NCBI RefSeq assembly: GCF_905220415.1
Contig: NC_059537.1
Span: 13,239,593 to 13,303,592, forward strand
DNA: 64,000 nucleotides
Source: Colias croceus
Taxonomy: Eukaryota; Arthropoda; Insecta; Lepidoptera; Pieridae
Direction of reading: 5' to 3'
Position 1 is the stretch's first letter. Each line of letters opens with the position of its first letter. The notes below the pieces were generated by a model. It had not been told where the DNA came from. It made no database searches and saw only the letters and a program-made list of their open reading frames with translations. Made by a program: the position numbers and the translations under genes. This document shows positions 52,301 through 61,901 of the stretch, piece by piece.

Positions 52301-55300
52301 TCCTTATTTTTGTTATTCTTTTTTGTGTTTGTAAATGTAAAGAAAATAATAGTATGTAGGAAAGCGTTTTTAAATTGTATCACAAAGTGTATTTTAAATG
52401 TTATTACAAATGATGTGGTATCTCACCAGGCGAAGCAGCTTTAGCCTTCTTCAATAGCTTGATATGTTCAGTAGCCGTCAATCCGTACACCGGCGGCTTC
52501 TCATCCACTTTGTTCAGTAGAGAGAAGAAATTTATCAGCGCTGTGTAGTTTGTGCCCTCTACCTCTGGCCATAGGACTTCAAGAGTGCTGTTTGATGGTA
52601 ATAATATTTGTGTTCAAATATCTATTCGTATTAAAATCTTATTAAAATACTTTATAAGTTTAGTTTTCATTTTAATGATTGTAATGATATTTGTTAAATT
52701 TTCTCCACACTGAATATTGAAATAACTAAAACATCCGACTCTACATAAAAAAGTAAAATAAATTATTGAATTTAAGTTGCATAAAATAAATGTTCTCATT
52801 TTCGAAGTGAAACTTCTTTAGGTGCCTTGAGAGTAGAATTTCAAGGTCAACGTCATTGCGTCACGGCAATTGCTATCTTTGAATCTTGCAAAAGAGGTTT
52901 CACTTCTGACACGTGTGCTCGGCACGCACGCTCTTTTTTATTTCGTTTTTTTTTGTGTGAAGTAATTCCTTGATATTTACCGCGCATGCGCATTTGGGCT
53001 GCGCGCGATATCCTCAATAGCCTCCGGCGCGATGTGCGACAGCGTCCTGTCCGAGGCCACGTGGTACAGCCACACGTCCAGCAGATCCAGCCCGTACTTG
53101 AGAGCCAGCGAGCAGGCCATTCTTGCGTGCTCTTTTGAGTTCGCTCTGGTAGATCAGAATATGTTATGTATCAAAAAATCATAATTGCAATTGGCTAAAC
53201 AATAGATGATATTGTTCGGGATGGGGGTAGTTTGATATGGAAATTGAATTAATGTAAAGATATGAATCTTATGATTTATATCTATAAAGGGATTGATCCA
53301 AAAGATTGTTCAGTATCAAAAGAATGGGAAGAAAAAAACTGGTATGTATGGCAAACTAAATAAAACACCAAAACGTATAAGATATTAATTATATATCAGC
53401 ATTTCTTTTCTTGAAAATGTTGGCAGAATTAATTCATTTATATTTTGTGTTTGTACAGGTATATCTCAGTTTTTCTCAAATTAAAAAGTACAATATACTT
53501 AATAGGTGAAGGTAAGACATTAATAGCTTTGAAAAGAAGTGAAATAATTTTAGTCCCGTTTTATGGGCACTCCACACAATGGGCCCTAATGTCTATGATC
53601 GGCCGTCATTTTAGATGTCTAATCATAATCGGCGTACTGAGATCGACGATCATTTGTTGGGCCAACGCTGCCTATCGTGTGGAGGGGCCATTACGATTAC
53701 TTTTTTCAAAAGAAAGTGTATTCGCCGAAATAGCTCAGTTGGGAGAGCGTTAGACTGAAGATCTAAAGGTCCCTGGTTCGATCCCGGGTTTCGGCAATCT
53801 TTTTGTTTTTTGAAATTTAATCAGAAAAGTTTAGTATAAACATATTTTCTATAGATGCATAACAACTCAATTTTATGCACAGCATCACGTCAGCGTTTTT
53901 TAGTGTTTGCAATAATGAAGATAAAAATCCCGCGGGTATTGGTTGAAATCCTACGTTGTGTTTGTGACTACTGTCAGTAATAATGGATGGCTAATAGGAA
54001 ATGTAAATTGATTGAAAATCAAATAGGAGAAGCCGTTTAAAAAACGATCACAATTAGCAAACATTTTATAAAAAAAAGCACTGTAACTCACTTGGCCAGC
54101 CGGTATATGACCTGTTGTCGGTAGTCGCTGTCCGCGTTGAACAGGAGCGCGTCGACGCTGACGCCGAGCGCGCGCACTGCGGTCAGCTCGCGCAGCGCCG
54201 CCAGCTGCGCCAGGCACCGCACGATCGCGCGCACTTGCGCCTCCGTGCCGTTGTTGTCCTTTAGCGTTGTTATCGCCATCTTTGTTTACGTAAATAAATA
54301 TTTTTTGCTATAAAACTCGATTGTTCACATCACACATCGCAATTTTGGCTATAAAACACAGATATTCAAATCACGTGTTGAAATTATCAAAATGACCATT
54401 ATAAACGCTGAATTAATCATCATTAGTGTATACTAGCCAGTCATATACGTTTAATTAGCGAATAATGCTATAAAATCATACCATTTACTTTTTTTTTCTC
54501 TACTTTATAATTGTAAATTATTCAATCTGTCACAAAATATTTCATGCTTTCTAATATATTTGCAAATTGCAATAATATTAAGCCGTTTACCTCAGCAGGT
54601 CTCGCGAGGTACACATTATCGCGCAATGTGGGCGCATTACACCGCAGCAGCTGCGCGTACAGGCTCGCACTGAGCGCCGGCACCGAGTGGCCCACACTCG
54701 CCACGACCCCGTCACCCCCTGAACCCACAACCCCCTCCCCCACCTCCGACCCCTCAACCCCCAAACCCCTCGGCGTGCCGGCTAGCAAGCACGCCACGCT
54801 GAGCGCCGTGTCCTTGTATAGGAGGTCCTCCGCGACCTTTTGTACCACTGGTGGAGAGAATTTTAAAGTTGTAATCGATTTAGTTTAGAAAACACAAATA
54901 CTTCTAACTTTAAAAGCGATATAAAATGACGCATTGATTATTCACTTACTTTTTTAAATAACAATTCTTTATTTTAATACAAAAGGAACTATTGAATAAT
55001 TACAATTTGAATAAACATATTGGGCTGAAAGAATACAAATTATATCATCTCCTCGTCATAACAACATTACATTATTACATACATACAAACATTACATATT
55101 TCATTGTCAGATATAAAAAAATCTATACAGAATATACAATACTCAAAGTAAACACGAGATAATAAGCAGAATTAAAAGTCCGCTACGTTATAGATTTTTT
55201 ATTATCTGAATAGAACCGATATTAAATATTTTTTTAAATCAGGAAGTTAATATACATGGCACTGCATGACAATTTTTGGCGTAAAAAGTATTATTAGTAC

Positions 55301-58300
55301 TTTCTTACATACAATAATACAGTTGCATTGCAGGACATATTATAATAAGCATTTATATAACAGTTATTTAAATATACAAAACCCCGTACTGATTTGATAT
55401 CATAAATTCAACTTTCATGAGGATTTGAAATTACAAGTTATTTTTTTATGAATGTGTATTCGCAATTCACATATAGAATATAATTTTCAAAAAAAAATCG
55501 CACTCCAACGTCCGTTTCTAACCAGCTAAACCAAAACCAATACCTTCGGTCTCATTCTCTCCCGCAACTCGATCGTCTTCCAGACAGCTCTGAATGTAGT
55601 ACCGCTTGAGGCGCGAGTGCGGCGAGTCGCGTGCGACTTGCGAGTCGATCGAGAACTTGTCGTAGCGGTAGAAGTTGTTCGTCACTTCGAGCTGCGGGTA
55701 CAGGCTCGAGTAGAACTCTTGGCAGTGCACTTTCTGTTGGATCAAGTCCGCTTCCGTTTCCGGTGTGCGTTCCCTGAAGGTTAATAAGTTCGAATTTAAC
55801 AATAATGACATTTAAATAAATAATGTAAAAAGCAGTTTGCAATTAGACTGAAAGTATATGTATCAGTTTTTTTTTTATCTTACCCAGCAACAAATTTATT
55901 TTGAATAGTGTCCACTAGGTAATTGAGCAATGGCTTCTTTTCAGACTGCGCTGGTGTCAGGATATCTTTCCTCTCTGTAACGGGCTGAAAACAATAAATA
56001 TATTTGAAGATTTCCCATTCAAAAAGTAAAATTAAACTTTCATTAATAGATAATTTACACACCGTGCTAACTGCATCAGAGAATTCGTCATCCGTAGAGG
56101 GCCAGCGGTACCCATGTCGGTAGTCAGGTTGGACTGGCTTCGGTTGTAGACTCTCGAGCTCTAATTTTAATCTGAAAATCAAAATGAATTAAATGGTTTG
56201 TAGCAGTACGTTTTATAGGAGAATTTCTAATGGGCGGTCCCAATATCGTATCTATCTTCGGTTTGACATACTAAAGATAGTAAATGCTATCTATCTTTTG
56301 TTTTGGCGTCCCAATAACAGCCAGTAATGGCCGTTCCCAATATCTTTTCTATCTTACGATAGATAGAACCTTACTAGCTATCGGAGATAGCTGATATCTA
56401 TAACCGTAGTTTGAATATTGGGAACGGCCAGCACACCGTAGCGTAGCGTAGTGCGGCATGTGGAGGGGCAGCTCTAGCACACCAGCTACATGTGCTGTGC
56501 GAGACCGCAACATGCGCTCGACATAGTGAAGTAGAGTAAAAATGTGTGCGTGTACTAGTGTACACACGTAAGAAGTGAAACTTCTTTATGACCTTATTTT
56601 TCAAAAAATAATTTACTATATGCAACTTTACAAAAATACGTCGAATCACGCGTGGTAGGGATAAGAAAAAGATGGCGCGTAACGGAAAAATGTCACGCGT
56701 AACGAAAAAATGTTACACTACATTTTTTTCCAACCCCGATAAAGAAGTTTCACTTCAAAAACGCTCCATACATAGAGTGCAACACCTCCTTCAGTAGGTC
56801 TGGCGGGAAGAACGCCAGCGATGTGACTAGTACGACCACGTGTACGTGTGCTCTACATCTATGAAGTATACATACCTAGAGTGCAGCACCTCCTCTAGCT
56901 CTTCCGACGGACAGAACGCTAGAGCAGCCGCAAATAAACCAGCCTGCACTTGCGAGGCAGTATGTGGAGGGGCAGCTCTAGCCACACTAGCCAGGACATG
57001 TGCTGCGAGACCAGGACAGAACCACTAGAACCACCGCTCTATATAGAGCAGCATACATACCTAGAGTGCAGCACCTCTTCCAGCTCTTCCGACGGGCAGA
57101 ACGCAAGAGCCGCTGCGAACAGATCAGCCCGCACTTGCGGAGCAGTGTGCGGTGGAGCAGCTCTAGCCACACCAGCCAGGACGTGCGCTGCTTGGGACCA
57201 GCGCAGAGCAGCAAGCCGCCGAGCGCCGGACAGAGCTGTAGCCCCGCCCCCCGCCCCGCAACCCGCGCCCAGCGCTTGTTGGCACACTTGCGTGAGCACC
57301 ATGCCCTCCCTGACAACAATTATTGTATGTCAAATTTTTGATGTTAAATATGCCATATTTTTATTGAATCGGTCTAAACTTAATACATGCAAATATTATA
57401 AATACAATGAAATCAATAAATAAAATACATACATACGACATAAACAACAATTTTAGATAAAAATTCTAATATAAATTATTTTACCTGTTCGCGGTTTTTA
57501 GTTTTTTATTAAAAAGAATTATGCAAATCAGTTCATAATTCAATAAATCAAATTTTAATTTTACTTAAAAGAATTATGCAAATCAGTTCATAATTCTTTT
57601 TAATAAAAAACTAAAAACCGCAACAGCTTTCAAATAATAAAGAATTATCAAAATCAGTTCACCCAGCGAAACGTCTTACAAACCCAAAAAAAAACACAGT
57701 TGAATTGAGAATCCCCACCTTTTTTAAAGTTGATGGAAAACAAAAATTTAGATTAATTTGATGTTTTACCTAGCCTCATCATCATCGCCCGCAACTCTTA
57801 ACATCTTGGCCACTTGCAGTAATTTCTCACTTGCGAGGAACGAGCTCGACTCAGATTTCAGACAATCTTCAATCAACTTCATACGATCTTCGCAGAGGCG
57901 AACTGAAAATTGAAATGTTTTAATCCAGTTAATAAACATTTTCTATGCTCAATAATGAAAACAAAATTTGAATTAACTAATAAAATAAAATAGACTCTAA
58001 TTAGATAACACTTTGTGTACAAATAAATAATCCTTTTGGTAATAATTTTCACACTCAACTCACTTTGAATAGGCAAAAGTTTAATCCTGAACGCATTAAG
58101 TATGGGCAGGGCTTCTATCAGATCAATTTCTTCTTCCACTTCAGGATGTCCTCGCTCGATTAAATTTAAACAGGATCTACACAAATAAAAAATTCAATTT
58201 ACAGAAGAATTCTGTCTTATGAAGTAATAGAAAATATAAGTTACAATTTCTTCCTGGCCCTTATAAAAACACTAAATTATTATTTTGATGAATACTTTTT

Positions 58301-61300
58301 AACAAAAAAAAAAATCCCAAGAATTGATAACCTCCTTTTGACGTGACAACGTCTTAAATTAGGTTGCGGCTGGGAGTCACTTATGAAAAAGTGTAACGCT
58401 CGGTAACGTTACGATGAGTCACCGAAAGAGGCACGCGGGCATGGTTAGCCCGCCTAAGAGCGAGAGAGACAGACATAAAAAGTCGTTGTCACGTAAAACT
58501 TTCGCCCGTATACCGACTTTACAGGCAACCAATTTTTTTGAAGTCAGTTTAATAGAAACAACAACAATTATTAGCACTCTCACCTAGCCAATTGCAGGGA
58601 AGGGTCTGTAAGCGAAGACGCCGAGTTAAAATACTCCCTAGCGGCTTCAAGCACTAACTTGACCGTATTCTCATAATCTATCACGTGGGAACCATAGCGC
58701 ATGTGTGGATTGCAAGTTAGTACATCTGCAGCCATGCGGATGCTGTCCATGTCACCTGATGTTAGGAGGGCTGATGCGTAGATCTAGAACATTCCAGAAA
58801 ATATAGGTTAGGTTAGGTTAGGTTAGCGGTTCGCCCAGGCTTCGCCCGTTGTACCTACATGTTTACGTTTTTTTTCATAAAAACTATCCTATCTCTCAAG
58901 TTGGATCGAACTGCACATGGAGTGCGAATTTTATTATAATCGGTTAAGTGGTTAAGGAGTCCATTGAGGACAAACATTGTGACACAAGATTTATATATTA
59001 TGTATATTAAGATATTCTTACGTTGATGCATTTTGGATTATTTTAGAAAGAAAAATGTTGAGTTCGAGCTAAAAAAAATGGTTCGATAGTTTGTGCTTGC
59101 CCATCCAATTATAAAAAATAAAATGCACTGATTTCACTACATTAAATGACCAGCATTTCGAAACATGATATAAAAAGAAGTGGAACTAAAGGAGAATTAT
59201 TATTTTTTATAATCTAATAATGGCAAATTTAACTGACTGACATAGAATGTTAATATTGTTAATTGAGTTATAATTTTAACAACTAAACGAGTTGCATGCT
59301 AGAAATAAAAGAGATAAACTTACTTCGTGACACTCCTCGCGAGTGATACAATCGAATATTGTATGCTGCAGATCCAACATGTCCTTGAGAATGCTATTCC
59401 ATTCACGTTGTTTTGCTTTTTCGCTCCTGAAAATAATAATAGCACCGTCATGTTGACTGTACGTAATTCATGTTTTTGGTTTTGTTCAATATGAAAGTCA
59501 AATATATGACGGACTGTAGCAGCTCGTAAGTTGTGGAGCGCGCGCGGAGCAAAAAAATGTCTATGCCGCCGTTCGTAATTGGAATTCCCAACGCTTACCA
59601 TACAATATACACATATGCGGATCCAGTGTACGATCAGACGCGCCAATTTCCTTGGATACGGCTGCCGTTCGAAATTCAAAAACCTCACATTACTAACACA
59701 CGTGCATAACAAAAGATCGCGAGCGCGTGACGCACCAATCTTCATGGAAACCGCCGCGTTTCAAATCCAAAAAGTCCCGACATACACGTGCGGCTACACG
59801 ACGCACTAATCTCCATGGCAACAGCCGCGTTCCAAATTCAAAACACATACACGTGCGGCTCGACGTCGTGCGAGCGGGCGAGGCGCGCGAGCAGGCGCAC
59901 GCAGTGGGCGCGCTCGGGCAGCACGTCGCGCAGCTCGCGCGGCGCCACCGCCACGCCGCGCCACGTCAGCTTGCTGCACCCGGCCACTATGCGCTCCAGC
60001 TCCGACACGCGCTGCACCACGTAGTTCGACGGGACCGCGCCGTCGCTGCAAAATAAAAACAAAAAATACGTGTGGCACTCGGGGACTTCCGCGGTAAAGC
60101 TATTGCATGCTATGCCTTCAAGCCACACCTCCGCCTGTCGGAGTGGGGAGCGTGAGGTTTTTTCTTTACGGAATTTCTCGATTCGGTCCCCACGCTCAAG
60201 GCTCGCGATAGAAGCTATGCAATAGCTTAAAATCGGACCAAAATACCTATTAACGTGGATAAAAAGTATGGCAAAATCTTCTGTTGCAAGAAGCGTGCTT
60301 CTGCTGCGTGAAAGAATCGAAAAAAATCGAATTCGAACGTACTTTTTATATTTTGAAACTGCATACAAATACAATAAAAATAATCCGACAACAACTAAGC
60401 CTCGTACGACGATAAATATTTCGCAGGATACATTAAACTCACCTCTCCTTCAGCATGCAGTGCAGCAGATCGCACGCCATGCTGAGCTGGTGCGTGTGCG
60501 CGTGCGCGAGAATGCACCGCTCCGCCAGCTCTAGAAGCATGTCTCTTTCAAGCGCAAACTCGCGCTTGTTGCGGAATACCTGTTTCCAATGAGGGGATTG
60601 AATTTTTCCAATTCGCTTTACAAATATAGTAAACTGCATTTTTAACGAAAATTTTTAACTTTAATATTGTTGTTGTATTAATTTTTTAGCATAGATTAAG
60701 TAAGTTAAACGAAAGTTTTCCAGAAAATAAAAATGCACCTTATCAATTTCTCATAATTTTTAACCCGTTTAACACGTATTCGCTAGTGTATATTTTATCA
60801 TTTAAATAAATAAATTATGAAATTGATGTCCCGATTTAATTTGTCTGAAAAACTTTTGTTATCATAGGCCTCTATAGTCTATTGTCTCACTATTTGGTTT
60901 GATCTTTCAGTTTTAATAATATTAAATCATTTCCATTATCGACTTTTGTTTATCGATACTTTCCTCACTAGTAGAATAATCCCAAACGATGTAAGTTTTG
61001 CAGGAACGTAAAGTCAGATTGAAATAATTTCTCGTACCTAAATGTTTAGAATTGTTATAATTCCAACGGAATGTCATCATAATGGCATAAAACTATTTAA
61101 AAAGTAATAAATGCCCTTAATAGACGCCTCCAACAAGTTTCTAATTTAATGGTGTCGCCATTACAAGGTTTTGTCTTGGGAATAACTGTCAATGTCACAT
61201 GGATCATGTTTCGCCGTGCCGACTATAGGTACATTTTTATACCGTGAAATTTACCTAATATTATAATATACGATGATGCTATAGAACAGGGAGGTTACCC

Positions 61301-61713
61301 TAATGTCTTATATTGCTATTCTCTCCAGTAAGGGTAAGTGATGGTATTAAGCGACCTATAAAGCGCTGTCATTTATCCACACTAGAAATAATACTCCATT
61401 ACGATGTCATGGCACGGAGACCAGGCGTTTTTTAATTCATTTAATTCATTTATAAGCCATTAAACACGGTACACAAAGAAGTTACAATTCACTTTTTCAG
61501 CAGGTTGAGCCTTCATTAACAGCATGCAAATTATTTTCTTCAATCATATACACTCACCTCAAGCACAAGTGTTAGGTCGTCCTCACTAAGCTTCTCCAGG
61601 AAGTTGATCAGGTTGGATACAGCAAGTCCCTCCTGGCGCAAGATCGACTCGTGCCGCTTGAGGAACGGCATCACGAAGTTGCGCAGGTCCGCTAGGAACG
61701 TCTCTGTTGTCGA
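46313..61713 (-). CDS. NBAS: NBAS (neuroblastoma-amplified sequence) homologue, C-terminal part
   Basis: NBAS is a subunit of the ER tethering (NRZ) complex for Golgi-to-ER vesicles and has a role in mRNA decay. 25 exons in frame (minus): 61558-61713, 60443-60579, 59851-60045, 59324-59426, 58584-58783, 58064-58176, 57770-57902, 57061-57309, 56063-56171, 55884-55984, 55523-55773, 54591-54847, 54092-54279, 52981-53145, 52427-52587, 51659-51846, 50946-51082, 50518-50607, 49858-49980, 48658-48834, 48196-48443, 47724-47853, 47012-47129, 46687-46809, 46313-46612. They give 1383 aa to the stop; the family has about 2300, so the first 40% is off the right edge. Diagnostic Sec39-region blocks: EEEIDLIEALPILNAFRIKL, VKLVLEAAREYFNSASSLTD, TATEHIKLLKKAKAASPG, and LFIKLVSSPLYSSIINYIL near the end. 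The 54092-54279 exon acceptor (aaacaaag) is weak. Introns carry many insertions. Confidence 0.9.
47336..47700. repeat. Pentanucleotide-like array (tagcg/tagtg)n in NBAS intron
   Basis: About 365 bp of imperfect 'gtagcgtagtg' repeats with variants tagta, taata and cgtcg, ending 24 bases before the donor of the 47724-47853 exon as read on plus. Open frames through it (rich in 'YTTLRYTTLRY') are products of the repeat. Confidence 0.9.
48835..49337. other. NBAS intron segment, unassigned
   Basis: About 500 bp with balanced base composition and a 144-codon plus-strand ORF (48879-49313) without family features; its composition differs from nearby introns and may be inserted DNA. Confidence 0.35.
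49338..49831 (+). mobile_element. Miniature element, family B (copy 3), split by a LINE fragment
   Basis: Starts with 'gtgtactagtgtacacac', continues through 'aatcacgcgtggtagggat' to 'cccgataaagaa' (49532). The missing end 'aaagaagtttcacttcaa' resumes at 49815, after the LINE at 49533-49814. Its end is only 25 bases from the donor of the 49858-49980 NBAS exon. A short 'gaagtgaaacttctt' segment is missing near the start. Confidence 0.8.
49533..49814 (+). mobile_element. 5'-truncated non-LTR retrotransposon 3' end
   Basis: Encodes the end of a reverse-transcriptase protein as seen in insect LINEs: PRATEIWNLLPPAVFPMSYD then LGTFKKRAYTHLKGRQHA, with a stop and a run of A. It is flanked by AAAGAA (49527-49532 and 49815-49820), a probable target duplication. 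Inserted in the right end of a family B element. Confidence 0.75.
50050..50276 (-). repeat. Lepidopteran 'ctagctgttgcccgcagcttcgcc' class repeat
   Basis: Reverse copy ending 'gcgaagctgcgggcaacagc' then 'tagtttt'. Internal 'ctacccccaaggggataaa' identifies a subtype different from the other copies here. Confidence 0.75.
50477..50526. repeat. NBAS: 33-bp tandem duplication at an NBAS splice donor
   Basis: 'ttatttacccggggttga' occurs twice, 33 bp apart (around 50479-50494 and 50512-50526). On the minus strand each copy holds the same donor CCCCGG|GTAAAT. The upstream one (as transcribed), at 50516-50517, is used in the model; reading on meets TAA at once. Confidence 0.8.
51108..51345 (+). repeat. 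Lepidopteran 'ctttccgcctgcggcttcgcc' class repeat
   Basis: 'aactagctttccgcctgcgg', 'aaaatcccgcatagttccca', 'ttcagtagtttaggcgtgat' and end 'ataatattagtatggat'. In an NBAS intron. Confidence 0.8.
51957..52137 (+). repeat. Lepidopteran 'tgccgcgcggtttcacccgcg' class repeat
   Basis: 'aactagctgtgccgcgcggt', 'aaaatcggtccagtagttta', and a tail 'ataatattagtgtagatt' almost the same as at 2860-3045. In an NBAS intron. Confidence 0.8.
52801..52945 (-). mobile_element. Miniature element, family A (copy 3)
   Basis: Reversed: 'gaagtgaaacttctttaggt' at the left and 'ttcacttctgacacgtgtgc' followed by 'tcggcacgcacgctctttt' at the right. In an NBAS intron. Confidence 0.8.
53561..53692. mobile_element. Possible short MITE next to tRNA-Phe
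   Basis: 'ggcactccacacaatgggcc' on the left and 'atcgtgtggaggggccat' on the right are imperfect inverted copies. About 130 bp, no ORF. Confidence 0.45.
53724..53796 (+). tRNA. tRNA-Phe (anticodon GAA)
   Basis: 73 nt. Acceptor arms GCCGAAA and TTTCGGC pair fully, with A as discriminator. A box TAGCTCAGTTGG, anticodon loop ACTGAAGAT (GAA), T arm with B box GGTTCGATCCC. No intron and no encoded CCA. A T run (tcttttt) begins just after it, the Pol III stop. It lies on the plus strand in an intron of minus-strand NBAS. Confidence 0.97.
53797..53806 (+). terminator. Pol III T-run terminator of tRNA-Phe
   Basis: 'atctttttgtt' directly follows the tRNA discriminator base. Confidence 0.7.
56327..56428. 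mobile_element. MITE with TIR TGGCCGTTCCCAATAT
   Basis: 'atggccgttcccaatatc' on the left is inverted as 'atattgggaacggccag' on the right. A related left end ('gggcggtcccaatatcgtat') lies at 56233, perhaps part of a second copy. Confidence 0.75.
56429..57014. pseudogene. NBAS: Tandem partial copies of the 57061-57309 NBAS exon
   Basis: Copy B (about 56875-57014) repeats the last 140 bases of the exon with its GTATGT donor and stays open on the minus strand: APPHTASQVQAGLFAAALAF then CPSEELEEVLHSR. Further pieces are at 56764-56830 and 56440-56525; the MITE at 56533-56758 sits between them. The extra copies lie downstream of the true exon as transcribed. Copy B has an AG before it, but joining it to the real exon shifts the frame to a stop, so these are taken as dead exon copies. 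Confidence 0.75.
56533..56758 (+). mobile_element. Miniature element, family B (copy 4)
   Basis: Complete copy: 'gtgtactagtgtacacac', 'agaagtgaaacttctttat', 'aatcacgcgtggtagggat', 'aagatggcgcgtaacgg', end 'aaagaagtttcacttcaa'. Confidence 0.9.
57310..57769. other. NBAS intron with a foldback repeat
   Basis: AT-rich intron between the exons at 57061-57309 and 57770-57902; the only structure is the inverted repeat at 57492-57628. Confidence 0.5.
57492..57628. mobile_element. Foldback MITE
   Basis: 'gcggtttttagttttttatt' continuing 'aaaaagaattatg' is inverted at the right as 'cataattctttttaataaa' and 'aactaaaaaccgc'. The internal 'aattatgcaaatcagttcat' also occurs as a direct repeat. Confidence 0.8.
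58334..58505. mobile_element. MITE-like insertion with short TIRs
   Basis: 'ttttgacgtgacaacgtc' on the left and 'gtcgttgtcacgtaaaact' on the right are inverted copies. The inside is GC-richer than the intron around it. Confidence 0.6.
58820..59010 (+). repeat. Lepidopteran class repeat in NBAS intron
   Basis: 'gcggttcgcccaggcttcgc', 'tatcctatctctcaagttgg', 'atcggttaagtggttaagga'; near copy of 36283-36470. Confidence 0.75.
60092..60235. repeat. Possible small inverted-end insertion
   Basis: 'taaagctattgcatgctatg' on the left and 'agctatgcaatagctta' on the right are inverted copies flanking a GC-richer middle, in an NBAS intron. Confidence 0.4.
60580..61557. other. NBAS intron, nothing recognised
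   Basis: About 980 bp of AT-rich intron between the exons at 60443-60579 and 61558-61713. I see no repeats or ORFs of note. Confidence 0.5.
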
Positions 61714-61901
61714 CTGGAAAATAAAAACTTATGTTAATCACGAGATTTAGTGTATTGGCAATAAAAATATTTGCAGGACAAATATTTCGGGACAATTTTC
61801 ACACACGGCACGATCTGATCCCATACTAAGCTTTCGCTTGTGTTATGGAGACCAGATGGCTGATAAACATACATATATAATTTTAAATAAATACTTATAT
61901 A

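Noticed and set aside
59320..60374. Overlapping ORFs on both strands near 59.3-60.4 kb
   Set aside because: Explained by NBAS exons at 59324-59426 and 59851-60045 read in other frames.
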